Source: Tagaea sp. (GTDB taxonomy: Bacteria; Pseudomonadota; Alphaproteobacteria; CACIAM-22H2). From it: DNA of 6,757 nucleotides. The DNA is taken from positions 1-6,757 of the forward strand of contig JAMNXK010000114.1 of the NCBI GenBank assembly GCA_023653245.1, in the 5' to 3' direction. Positions 1 to 6,302 of this stretch are shown here, piece after piece (positions within the stretch are counted from its first letter, which is position 1; each line of letters opens with the position of its first letter). The notes under the pieces are model-generated. The model did no database searches. It was not told the origin of the DNA and was given only the letters and a program-made list of their open reading frames with translations. The position numbers and the translations under genes are program-made.

Positions 1-859
1 ACGGCACGCGCACCGCCAGCAGATCGCCGGCCAAGGGTTCGCGCACGATCCCCTCGCGCGACAGCACGCGGCGCTGCGAGGTGACGAACAGCGTGCGCCC
101 GTCCGCCCCGCCGAGGGCGGGCATGGTCGGGCGCGACACGGGCAAAGCCACTTCCAGATCGAGCGTGCCGTCGGGCAGTCGCCGCTCGATCTTCCCGGCG
201 CCGATCGCCGCAATCCAGACGCCGCCTTCGGCGTCCACGCACGCGCCGTCGGGCATGACCGGCGCTTCGTAGCGCGCGAAGATGCGAGATCGGCCCGGCG
301 TGCCGGTGCCGGGATCGTAGTCGCAGGCTTCGACCGCGTGCGTCGCGCTGTCGGCCACGTACATCGTCTTGCCGTCGGGCGAGAACTCGATCGCGTTGGG
401 GATGCGCACCTCCGTCCGCACGCGCGCGAGCGTGCCGTCGAGATCGAGGCGATAGAGCGACCCGATCGGCGACATCCGCCCGGTCTTGTCCATCGTGCCG
501 AACCACAGCCGGCCCGCGGGATCGGGCTTGCCGTCGTTGATCCGGGTCGCGAACTCGTCCGCCTCGACCGCGACCAGACGCGCGCCCAGACCGGTTTCGG
601 GCTCGAGGGCGTGAAGCCCGTCCTCGAGCCCGATCAGCAGCCCGCCCTTGCGCCGTCCCACCAGCAGCCCGGGCAGGCTCGGCAGATTGTGCGCGCGCTC
701 TTCGCCGGTGGACGGCGAGTAGCCGAGCGCGCGCTGGCCCTGGATGTCGATCCACCACAGCATTCGCGACGCCGCGTCCCAATAGGGGCATTCGCCGGTC
801 ACCGCGTTGGCGCGGTGGATCGCTTCGACGGACTGGGCTTCGATCGCGCGCGCATTCAT
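1..859 (-). CDS. SMP-30/gluconolactonase/LRE family lactonase (3' end cut by window edge)
   Basis: Six-bladed beta-propeller hydrolase that opens sugar lactones or related lactones to the free acid using one divalent metal ion. The ATG at 859 opens 286 visible codons; the family is about 295 residues, so only the last few are outside the window. The family's metal and substrate residues are all readable: Glu23 in GECPYWD, Asn108-Asp109 in RINDGKPDPAGRLWFGTMD, Asn155 in IPNAIEFSPDGKTMYVADS, and Asp204 in MPDGACVDAEGGVW. Asn155 is followed by Ala where Gly is common. The start lies 14 bp after the stop of the binding-protein gene, behind an AGGGCGG ribosome site, so it is the last visible gene of the operon. 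It would hydrolyse the lactone made by a dehydrogenase, feeding the dehydratase at 4455-5561. The family is clear; the substrate is not. Family members also include other esterase or lactone activities. Confidence 0.92.
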   Translation of the reverse strand, partial: MNARAIEAQSVEAIHRANAVTGECPYWDAASRMLWWIDIQGQRALGYSPSTGEERAHNLPSLPGLLVGRRKGGLLIGLEDGLHALEPETGLGARLVAVEADEFATRINDGKPDPAGRLWFGTMDKTGRMSPIGSLYRLDLDGTLARVRTEVRIPNAIEFSPDGKTMYVADSATHAVEACDYDPGTGTPGRSRIFARYEAPVMPDGACVDAEGGVWIAAIGAGKIERRLPDGTLDLEVALPVSRPTMPALGGADGRTLFVTSQRRVLSREGIVREPLAGDLLAVRVP

Positions 860-873
860 CGCGGTGCCGCCCT

Positions 874-2088
874 TCAGATTTTCCAAGCGCCGATGTCCCA
901 AACCGGAGCGCCGCGCGTATCGGGCGCGTTGGGATCGGTGAACACGGCGGGCGCCGGATCGCGGCCGGTCCGCTCCCAGGCGTCGCGCGCGAGGGGCGCG
1001 CCCAGCGCCAAGGTGCGCTTGACCAGATCCGCGGACAGCTCGGTCTGGAAGATCGTCTTCACCTTCGACATGCCGATCAGCGAATTCGCGTCGCCCTCGG
1101 TGATCCACGCCCAGCCGCGCTTGCGATAGAGGATGTTCTCCACGTAGGGGCGCTGCGCCGCGCGGTCGCTGAACCACTCCTTGTTCGCCAGGTCGATGAC
1201 TTGATCGGTGGTCATGCGCGAGACGAGCTGCACGGCGCGCGCGTTGGCGACGAGCAGCGCCGTCACCGCCCTGGGGTTCTCGCGCATGAACGACTCGCGC
1301 GCCACCCACCAGATGCGATGCGGGTAGTAGGCCTCGGGCTGGAACGGCGTCTTGGCGAAGCTCGCGACCTTGTGGCCTTCGCCGCGCCCTTCGGGCCCGT
1401 CATAGGCGGGGCCGGTGGAGCCGTCGTTGCGCACCAGGGCGACGAGCTCGCCCGCGTTCTCCGCGCCGCGCGCGGCCGGATCGACGTTGAGCACCGCGTC
1501 GATGCCGGGCTGGGCGCGGGTGAGCTCGGTGAAGGCCTGGATGTTCTTGACCGTGATGTTGAGCTCGCGCACGTCGTCGGTGCCGAAATGCGCCTTCAGC
1601 ATCAGCATGAGGACGAGGTGAAGATCGGAGCCGACGATGGTCAGGATCGTCTTGCCGCGCAGATCGTCGAGCTTCTTGATCGGCGAATTCCTGGGAACCT
1701 GGAGGGGGAACTTGATCCCGCCGCCGCCGATGGCGATCGGCACGGCCGGGTTGGGCTGGGCCAGGTTGCGGATCGTCGGCGTCGAGCCGAGCATGCCGAT
1801 ATCCAGCTGCCCCGCCGCCAAGCCCTGCAGCATGCGCAGCAGCACGGGGAAGTTCAGGTACTCGGCGTCGATGCGCAAGCCGAGTTCGGCCGCCGCCTTC
1901 TCCAGCAGCTGGTCGCGCTGCATGGCGAAGACCAGCGGCGCGCCGTCGTTGGTGAGCCCGACGCCCATCGTCATCTTGAGGGCTTGCGCGAGCGACGGGC
2001 TGGCGCGGAACAGCGGCAAGGACGCGAGCGCGGCGGCGGCGCCGGCGCCGAGCGCGGCGCGGCGGGACGGATTTTTCGGGGTTTGCAT
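874..2088 (-). CDS. ABC transporter substrate-binding protein, NMT1/SsuA/TauA (NitT/TauT) type, Tat-exported
   Basis: Periplasmic binding protein that would deliver the substrate to the permease pair encoded just upstream. The start is ATG at 2088, preceded by a strong GGAGGA site; the frame stays open much further upstream, but that part is antisense-like shadow of the ATPase gene. Residues 1-36 form a signal peptide with a twin-arginine-like patch (SRRAALGAG, Arg9-Arg10), an Ala-rich core and a likely cleavage at SLA|QA (after Ala34). The mature part has the family pattern: a TNDGAPLVFAMQ segment, LQGLAAGQLDIGMLGSTPTI in lobe 1, then IKKLDDLRGKTI, typical of nitrate/sulfonate/thiamine-precursor binders. 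At 404 residues it is longer than the usual ~320, with extra material near RNDGSTGPAYDGPEGRGEGH and a long C-terminal tail after the SADLVKRTLAL helix. The ligand cannot be read from sequence; sulfonate, nitrate and aromatic or aliphatic acids are all known for this fold. Confidence 0.9.
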   Translation of the reverse strand: MQTPKNPSRRAALGAGAAAALASLPLFRASPSLAQALKMTMGVGLTNDGAPLVFAMQRDQLLEKAAAELGLRIDAEYLNFPVLLRMLQGLAAGQLDIGMLGSTPTIRNLAQPNPAVPIAIGGGGIKFPLQVPRNSPIKKLDDLRGKTILTIVGSDLHLVLMLMLKAHFGTDDVRELNITVKNIQAFTELTRAQPGIDAVLNVDPAARGAENAGELVALVRNDGSTGPAYDGPEGRGEGHKVASFAKTPFQPEAYYPHRIWWVARESFMRENPRAVTALLVANARAVQLVSRMTTDQVIDLANKEWFSDRAAQRPYVENILYRKRGWAWITEGDANSLIGMSKVKTIFQTELSADLVKRTLALGAPLARDAWERTGRDPAPAVFTDPNAPDTRGAPVWDIGAWKI

Positions 2089-2092
2089 GGTT

Positions 2093-2098
2093 TCCTCC
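2093..2098 (-). promoter_or_regulatory. Ribosome binding site deciding the start of the binding protein
   Basis: GGAGGA on the minus strand, with its GGAGG core 5 bp before the ATG at 2088 and inside the 14 bp gap after the ATPase stop. It fixes the binding-protein start even though the same frame is open upstream through the ATPase gene. It is the strongest ribosome site in the window, which fits the need for more binding protein than membrane subunits. Confidence 0.85.
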
Positions 2099-2102
2099 GT
2101 TT

Positions 2103-2909
2103 CTAGGGTTCTTCGACGATCGCGCGCGCGGCTTCCGCGCGGATCAGATTCCAGATGCGTTCGACCAGCCGAGCCGTTTTTTCGGACACGCGCGCGCCCG
2201 TGCGCGGGCGCGGCAAATCGATGTCGACGATTTCCTTGATCTGGCCGGGACGGCGGCCGAGCACGACGATCCGGTCCGACAGATAGACAGCTTCGTCGAT
2301 CCCGTGGGTGACGAACAGCACCGCGCGGCGCGCCGCCGGATCGCCCGCGTCGCCCCACAAGCGCAGCAGCTCGTCTTGCAGGATCACGCGCGTCTGCAGA
2401 TCGACCGCGGCGAGCGGCTCGTCCATCAGCCAGACTTCGGGCTCGTTGGCGAGCAGGCGCGCCAGCGCGCAGCGCTGGCGCATGCCGCCGGACAATTCGT
2501 GCGGGTAACGGTCTTCGAATCCCGACAGGCCGACCATTTCGACATGCTTGGCGACGATCGCGTGGCGCGCGGCTTTGTCGAGCCCGCGCGCCAGCGGCCC
2601 GAATTCGACGTTGCCGCGCACCGTGCGCCAGGGGAACAGCGCGTAGTCCTGGAACATGACGCCGCGCTCGGGCCCCGGGCCGGCCACGCGCCGCCCGTCG
2701 AACAGCACCTCGCCCGCGCTCGGCTCGGCGAATCCGGCGACGAGCGACAGCAAGGTCGATTTTCCGCAGCCCGACGGGCCGACGATCGACACGAACTCGC
2801 CCGGGCGCACGGCGAACGACACGTCGCGCAGCGCTTCGACCCGCGCGCCCGTGCGCGCGGCGACGTAGGTCTTGGAGAGGCCGCGCGCCTCGATCCGCGC
2901 GCCGGTCAT
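2103..2909 (-). CDS. ABC importer ATPase, SsuB/TauB (NitT/TauT) type
   Basis: Cytoplasmic nucleotide-binding subunit that powers the importer made with the two permeases and binding protein next to it. All catalytic motifs are intact, numbered from the ATG at 2909: Walker A GPSGCGKST (44-52), Q-loop Gln87 in FQDYALFPW, signature LSGGMRQR (139-146), Walker B VWLMDEP with Glu164, and switch His202 in LFVTHGIDEA. The FQDYALFPW and THGIDEA wording is typical of nitrate/sulfonate/taurine importer ATPases. The D-loop reads PLAAVDLQTR rather than the common PFGALDxxTR. Length is 268 residues, normal for the family. I chose ATG 2909 because it forms an ATGA overlap with the permease stop at 2906-2908, as at three other junctions; an in-frame ATG at 2918 would add three residues (MAA). 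The stop is TAG at 2103-2105. Confidence 0.95.
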   Translation of the reverse strand: MTGARIEARGLSKTYVAARTGARVEALRDVSFAVRPGEFVSIVGPSGCGKSTLLSLVAGFAEPSAGEVLFDGRRVAGPGPERGVMFQDYALFPWRTVRGNVEFGPLARGLDKAARHAIVAKHVEMVGLSGFEDRYPHELSGGMRQRCALARLLANEPEVWLMDEPLAAVDLQTRVILQDELLRLWGDAGDPAARRAVLFVTHGIDEAVYLSDRIVVLGRRPGQIKEIVDIDLPRPRTGARVSEKTARLVERIWNLIRAEAARAIVEEP

Positions 2910-3685
2910 GGCCGCCATGGCGTCGCCATGCGCTGGAGCGCGCGCACGCCATAGTCGATGGCGAGACTGACCAATCCGATGCTGAGCATGTAGAGCACCA
3001 ATCCGTTGATGTCGCGTTTGATGTAGAGCGTGTTGACCATGAGCTGCCCCAATCCGACCGTCGCGGCCCCGCCCGGATTGACCTTGATCCCGATCGCCAT
3101 CTCGGCCGCGATGATCGATCCCCATGCGAACGCCATGGCGATGCGCGCGCCGGTCAGCACGACCGGCACCGCGCCGGGGACGACCACGGCGCGCAAGATC
3201 AGCCATCGGCTTGCGCCGAGCGCGCGCGCGGCGTCGGCCAATTTGCGATCGATCAGGCGCACGGCCTGGATGGTGTTGAGCACGAACGGGAAGAACGCCG
3301 CGTAGGCGACGATGAACAAGGCCGCGTTGCCGCGAATGCCGAGCCACAGCAAGGCCAGCGGGATCCAGGCGATCGGGGCGATCGCGCGCAGGGAATCGAC
3401 GATGGGGTCCAGGGCGCGGCGCAACGGCTCGAACGACCCCATCGCCAGGCCGAGGGGAATGCCGAGCAGTGCCGCGATCGCGAAGCCGGTGATCACGCGC
3501 CGCAAGCTGCCGCCGATCGCGTCGAGCAGCGTGCCGTCGCCCAGCGCGCGGATCGCGGCTTCGACGATTCCGGCCGGATAAGGCGCCACCGCCAGCGCGC
3601 CCGACGCGCGTACGCCGAATTCCCAAGCGATCAGCGTCGCGCCGAAGAACAGGATGGGCGCGAGGCGGCGGGCGGCGGGGCTCAT
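2906..3685 (-). CDS. ABC importer permease, SsuC/TauC type (second permease)
   Basis: Inner-membrane subunit of 259 residues from the ATG at 3685, preceded by a good GGAGG site. It has about six hydrophobic segments: the first near residues 8-25, others near 64-83, 102-117, 121-139, 167-190 and 230-250. The cytoplasmic EAA loop that docks on the ATPase is clear: ADAARALGASRWLILRAVVV (about 150-169), followed by PGAVPVVLTGARIAMAFAWG. The segment LRAIAPIAWIPLALLWLGI is characteristic of the nitrate/sulfonate/taurine permease family. Its start overlaps the other permease's stop (ATGA, 3682-3685) and its own stop overlaps the ATPase start (2906-2909), so the subunits are translationally coupled. 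It is clearly different in sequence from the neighbouring permease, so the pair probably forms a heterodimeric channel rather than a recent duplication. Confidence 0.93.
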   Translation of the reverse strand: MSPAARRLAPILFFGATLIAWEFGVRASGALAVAPYPAGIVEAAIRALGDGTLLDAIGGSLRRVITGFAIAALLGIPLGLAMGSFEPLRRALDPIVDSLRAIAPIAWIPLALLWLGIRGNAALFIVAYAAFFPFVLNTIQAVRLIDRKLADAARALGASRWLILRAVVVPGAVPVVLTGARIAMAFAWGSIIAAEMAIGIKVNPGGAATVGLGQLMVNTLYIKRDINGLVLYMLSIGLVSLAIDYGVRALQRMATPWRP

Positions 3686-4458
3686 GCGGCCTCCACGCGG
3701 GTGTCGGGGCTCCAGCGCGTCAGGCGCGCTTGCAACCGGCGCAAGGCGAGATCGAGCGCGTAGCCCAGCACGCCGATGGTCAGAATCACCGCCATCACTT
3801 TGTCCATGGCGAAAAACTCCTGGTACCAGAAGATCCGCCAGCCGAGCCCGGCATCGGCGCCGGTCAGCTCGGCGGCGACCATCGCCGCCCACGCGACGCC
3901 CAAGCTCAATCGCGCGCCGGCCAGCACCAGCGGCAGCGCCGCCGGCAGCACGACATGCGTGACCACCATACGCGGCGTGGCGCCCAGCATGCGCGCGGCG
4001 GCGATCAGATTGCGATCGACGTCGCGGATTCCCGCCAGGGTATTCACGAAGATCGGGAACAGCGCGGCGTAGAAGATCAGGAAGATCGGCACGCCGCGGC
4101 CGATTCCGAACAGGATGATCGCGATCGGGATCCACGCGATGGCGCCGATCGGGCGCAGCAGCTCCATCGCCGGATCGGCGATCGCCTCGATCGTTTGCGA
4201 ACGCGCGCAACATATGGCCAAGGTCAGCCCGGCGGCGGCGCCCGCACCGTAGCCGAGCCCCAGATGCACCAGGCTGGCGGCGATATCGGCGGGCAGGTCG
4301 GTGCGCACGAGATCGAGCCACGCGCGCGCGACGGTCAGCGGCGGCGGCACGAGCGTCGCATTGGCGACGCGCAGCGCGACGACGTGCCACAATGCGCCCA
4401 CCGCGCCCAGCGCCAGCGCGAATTCGACCAAGCGCCGCGCGGCGTGGCGGAAATTCAT
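3682..4458 (-). CDS. ABC importer permease, SsuC/TauC type (first permease)
   Basis: Inner-membrane subunit of 258 residues, start ATG at 4458 with AAGGTG upstream. The hydrophobic profile matches its partner: first helix near residues 11-31, then segments near 62-84, 100-119, 123-141, 166-190 and 215-235. The EAA loop is AAARMLGATPRMVVTHVVLP (about 153-172), followed by AALPLVLAGARLSLGVAWAA and an AEL motif, as the family requires for ATPase contact. LLRPIGAIAWIPIAIILFGIG is the same family signature as in the second permease, but most other positions differ. It has an ATGA overlap with the dehydratase gene upstream (4455-4458) and another with the second permease downstream. Coupling of a permease to a catabolic enzyme suggests that import and breakdown of the same compound are made together. 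The substrate is not deducible from the permease. Confidence 0.93.
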   Translation of the reverse strand: MNFRHAARRLVEFALALGAVGALWHVVALRVANATLVPPPLTVARAWLDLVRTDLPADIAASLVHLGLGYGAGAAAGLTLAICCARSQTIEAIADPAMELLRPIGAIAWIPIAIILFGIGRGVPIFLIFYAALFPIFVNTLAGIRDVDRNLIAAARMLGATPRMVVTHVVLPAALPLVLAGARLSLGVAWAAMVAAELTGADAGLGWRIFWYQEFFAMDKVMAVILTIGVLGYALDLALRRLQARLTRWSPDTRVEAA

Positions 4459-5561
4459 GCGCGCACCTTTTCGTCCGCCGCGAGGAACGTCCCGAGCGGG
4501 ACGAGCCGCGCCGCGTCCAGCGCCGCGCCCAGGCCCGGACCGGTGGGCAAGGCCAGGGCGCCGGCGCGGGCGCGCGGAATCGCGCGGTCGACGATCGCGT
4601 CGAAGACCGGGCTTTCGTCGTATTGATGTTCCAGAATCCGGAAGCCCGGCAGCCCGGTGCAAAGATGGACGCTGACCAGATGGCAGATCGGTCCGCTCGG
4701 ATTGTGCGGCGCGACGGCCACGCCGCGCGCGGCCGCGTGCGCGGCGATGCGCCGGAACTCGGCCAGTCCGCCGGCGTATTTCGCGTCCGGCATGACGACG
4801 TCGTAGGCGCCCTGGTCGATATAGGGCCTGATGCCGGCAAGCCCGACCTCCATCTCGCAGCCCGCGAGAACGGCGCCGGCGGCGTTGGCGCGCGCGCGCA
4901 AGCGCTTGAGCGCGGGAATGGCGGCGGGCGTTTCCGCGATCGGGCATTCGAACCAAGCGATGCCGATGCGCGACAAGCGATCCAGAACGGCGGCCGCACC
5001 CGCTTCGTCGAACCGCCAGTGGCAATCGACGTAGAGCGCGCGCGCGGGCCCGATCGCCGCGCGCACGCAAGCGACGCGCGCCAAGCCCAAAGCGACGCCG
5101 TCGCTGCCGCCGGGGACGACGCCGTCGAAAGGCGCGATCTTGATCGCCTCGAACCCGCTGGCGACGGCACGCGACGCGCTGGCGGCGAAACCGTCGGGGC
5201 TGCGGTCGATCGTGCGCCGGTTGACGTTGGCGTAGAGCGCGATCGAGTCGCGCAACGCCGGGCCGAGTGCCGCGTATAGCGGCCGGCCGGCCTTGCGCGC
5301 GGCGATGTCCCACTGCGCTTGATCGATCGCGCTGCGGATCGCCGCATCGGCGAAATCGCCGGCGTGCGGCCCGGCAAGCGCGTCGCTTCCCGCTTGCGCG
5401 AGCCGCGCGAAGGCGGCGGCGAGCTCGCGCTCGTGCCCGCTCCAGGTCGCTTCGCCCCAGCCGATATGGCCATCGTCGTCGGCCGCACGGACGAAAACCC
5501 ACACGGTCTTGGCGCTGGCGCGCGCGGCGAACGCGTCGAGGACATGCGATCGCCCGGTCAT
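4455..5561 (-). CDS. Enolase-superfamily enzyme (mandelate racemase/muconate lactonizing group), probable acid-sugar dehydratase
   Basis: A TIM-barrel enzyme of 368 residues that would abstract the proton next to a carboxylate with Mg2+ help. The barrel residues are readable: Lys141 in GFEAIKIAPFDG, metal ligands Asp179 (VDCHWRF), Glu205 (FECPI) and Glu236 (GCEME), Asp259 in MPDAKYAGGL, and His286 in APHNPSGP. Asp179-x-His181 with His286 matches the acid/base histidine pair known from D-galactonate dehydratase (there His185 and His285). The spacing of the first two ligands (26) and of Glu236 to His286 (50) also matches my recollection of that enzyme. The second Lys of the KxK motif is Ala143. 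The N-terminal capping domain (WGEAT at 35-39) begins abruptly, as if its first strand were short. ATGA overlaps join it to the regulator (5558-5561) and a permease (4455-4458). I infer dehydration of a sugar acid to a 2-keto-3-deoxy acid; a cycloisomerase or racemase is less likely. Confidence 0.88.
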   Translation of the reverse strand: MTGRSHVLDAFAARASAKTVWVFVRAADDDGHIGWGEATWSGHERELAAAFARLAQAGSDALAGPHAGDFADAAIRSAIDQAQWDIAARKAGRPLYAALGPALRDSIALYANVNRRTIDRSPDGFAASASRAVASGFEAIKIAPFDGVVPGGSDGVALGLARVACVRAAIGPARALYVDCHWRFDEAGAAAVLDRLSRIGIAWFECPIAETPAAIPALKRLRARANAAGAVLAGCEMEVGLAGIRPYIDQGAYDVVMPDAKYAGGLAEFRRIAAHAAARGVAVAPHNPSGPICHLVSVHLCTGLPGFRILEHQYDESPVFDAIVDRAIPRARAGALALPTGPGLGAALDAARLVPLGTFLAADEKVRA

Positions 5562-6208
5562 GGCGCCGCCTTGGCGAAACGCAGCAGCATCTGTTGCTTG
5601 GCTTTGGCGGCGTGGGCGGTGGCGAGGATGGCGGCGCCGTCGGCGTCGCGCTGGCGCAGGGCGAGCAGGATCTCGCGATGGTCGGAGATGACGCCCGCCA
5701 CCCGCTCGGCGCCGTAGCCGTGCCGGCCCCACAACGCGACGATGATGTTCCAATGCCGGTCGAGCAGATGGATCGCTTCGACGTTGCCCGCCGTGCGATT
5801 GATCACCGCATGGAACGCGCGATTGGCGGCGAGCAGGCCCGGATAGTCCGCCAGCGGCGCGCGCGCTTCGAACTCGCGCTGGATCGCTTCGAGTTCGGCC
5901 AGCTGATCGGCGCCGATGCGTTCGGCCGCGCGCCGTGCGAGCATCGCTTCGATGGCGATGCGCAGGTCGAACATGTCGCGCACGAACTCGACGCCGACCT
6001 CGCGCACGCGCGCGCCGCGATTGGGCTCGAGAAGGATCAAGCCTTCGCCTTGCAAGCGGCGCAGCGCCTCGCGCACGGGCATATGGCTGGTCGTGTAGCG
6101 CCCGGCCAGCGCGTCGATCTTCAGCCGTCCGCCAAAGGGATACTCGCCCGCCAGGATATCCTGGCGCAGCCGGTCGCAGACCGAGCCGGCGGCGATGTCG
6201 AGCGACAC
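5558..6208 (-). CDS. GntR-family transcriptional regulator, FadR/FCD subgroup
   Basis: DNA-binding ligand sensor of 216 residues, likely controlling this operon. The N-terminal winged helix-turn-helix spans about residues 10-70: ILAGEYPFGGRLKIDALAGR, then the recognition region TTSHMPVREALRRLQGEGLI and the wing LEPNRGARVRE. The C-terminal helical FCD ligand domain (about 75-205) shows DLRIAIEAMLARRAAERI and the putative metal-site residues Asn129 and His133 (NRAFHAVINRTAGN), His177 (SDHREILLAL) and His199 (ATAHAAKA). FCD regulators usually bind small carboxylates, which fits the enzymes downstream. I prefer the GTG start at 6208, which has a GGGGGGA site at proper distance; a TTG at 6229 would add seven residues but has no ribosome site. 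It is the first gene of the coupled operon, so it probably autoregulates through the TTGATCAA palindromes just upstream. Repressor or activator cannot be told. Confidence 0.93.
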   Translation of the reverse strand: MSLDIAAGSVCDRLRQDILAGEYPFGGRLKIDALAGRYTTSHMPVREALRRLQGEGLILLEPNRGARVREVGVEFVRDMFDLRIAIEAMLARRAAERIGADQLAELEAIQREFEARAPLADYPGLLAANRAFHAVINRTAGNVEAIHLLDRHWNIIVALWGRHGYGAERVAGVISDHREILLALRQRDADGAAILATAHAAKAKQQMLLRFAKAAP

Positions 6209-6212
6209 GCGA

Positions 6213-6219
6213 TCCCCCC
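6213..6219 (-). promoter_or_regulatory. Ribosome binding site deciding the GTG start of the GntR gene
   Basis: A GGGGGGA run on the minus strand ends 4 bp before the GTG at 6208. The alternative TTG at 6229 is preceded by the AT-rich palindrome and has no purine-rich site, so this run is the reason for choosing GTG. The match to GGAGG is imperfect. Confidence 0.5.
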
Positions 6220-6232
6220 ACAGAATCAAGAT

Positions 6233-6240
6233 TTGATCAA
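6233..6240. promoter_or_regulatory. Probable operator copy 1 (TTGATCAA), promoter-proximal to gntR
   Basis: A perfect 8-bp palindrome inside the repeated decamer ATTTGATCAA (6231-6240). It lies 24 bp upstream of the GTG start. Short palindromes beside a gntR gene are usual binding sites for its own product. A further TTGAT half-site occurs on the minus strand 11 bp downstream (6229-6225), about one helical turn away. Confidence 0.5.
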
Positions 6241-6294
6241 CTGATCCCGATTATTGGCTTCAGAGGATCATATGCTCGCCGATCCGTCAATAAT

Positions 6295-6302
6295 TTGATC
6301 AA
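6295..6302. promoter_or_regulatory. Probable operator copy 2 (TTGATCAA), overlapping the SDR stop codon
   Basis: The second exact copy of the decamer ATTTGATCAA (6293-6302). Its palindrome contains the TGA stop of the SDR gene (6299-6301). Its centre is 62 bp from the centre of copy 1, close to six turns of the helix, so both sites face the same side of the DNA. I saw no third exact TTGATCAA elsewhere in the window. Confidence 0.5.

Larger units (their letters stand above)
6209..6298 (-). promoter_or_regulatory. Intergenic control region of the operon
   Basis: This 90 bp between the SDR stop and the GntR start is the only real gap in the window and is clearly richer in A and T than its surroundings. 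It is where the operon promoter should sit. On the minus strand a TTGACG (6289-6284) and a TATGAT (6271-6266) look like -35 and -10 boxes, but only 12 bp separate them, too short for a standard sigma-70 promoter. An AATAAT (6255-6250) could be another -10 without a convincing -35. I therefore mark the region, not exact boxes. A GAATC at 6223-6227 fits the GANTC methylation motif of alphaproteobacteria, if the host is one. Confidence 0.45.

Noticed and set aside
1201..2106. Long plus-strand open frame (about 300 codons) antisense to the binding-protein gene
   Set aside because: It is rich in Arg, His and Gly with no family pattern, and mirrors codon bias of the well-supported minus-strand gene. 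The same holds for the plus-strand frames at 338-1129, 3730-4626, 4392-5279 and 5267-6244.
2089..2952. N-terminal extension of the binding-protein frame upstream to 2952
   Set aside because: This part is an out-of-frame shadow of the ATPase gene, Arg-rich and without motifs; the GGAGGA site and the signal peptide place the start at 2088. The 5' extensions of the two permease frames, the ATPase frame and the dehydratase frame are rejected for the same reason.
3361..4200. Frequent CGATCG/GCGATCGC words, reminiscent of HIP1-like dispersed repeats
   Set aside because: They sit in coding sequence and follow from the preferred codons for Ala (GCG/GCC) and Ile (ATC) or Asp/Arg pairs; no regular spacing was seen.
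4455..5561. Muconate cycloisomerase plus SMP-30 lactonase as an aromatic-acid pathway
   Set aside because: The DxH plus His286 arrangement and the missing second Lys of KxK fit acid-sugar dehydratases better than muconate lactonizing enzymes, which need the KxK base. Not fully excluded.
6266..6289. TTGACG and TATGAT as a sigma-70 promoter for the operon
   Set aside because: The spacer is 12 bp rather than 16-18, so I do not call it a promoter; I list it only within the control region.
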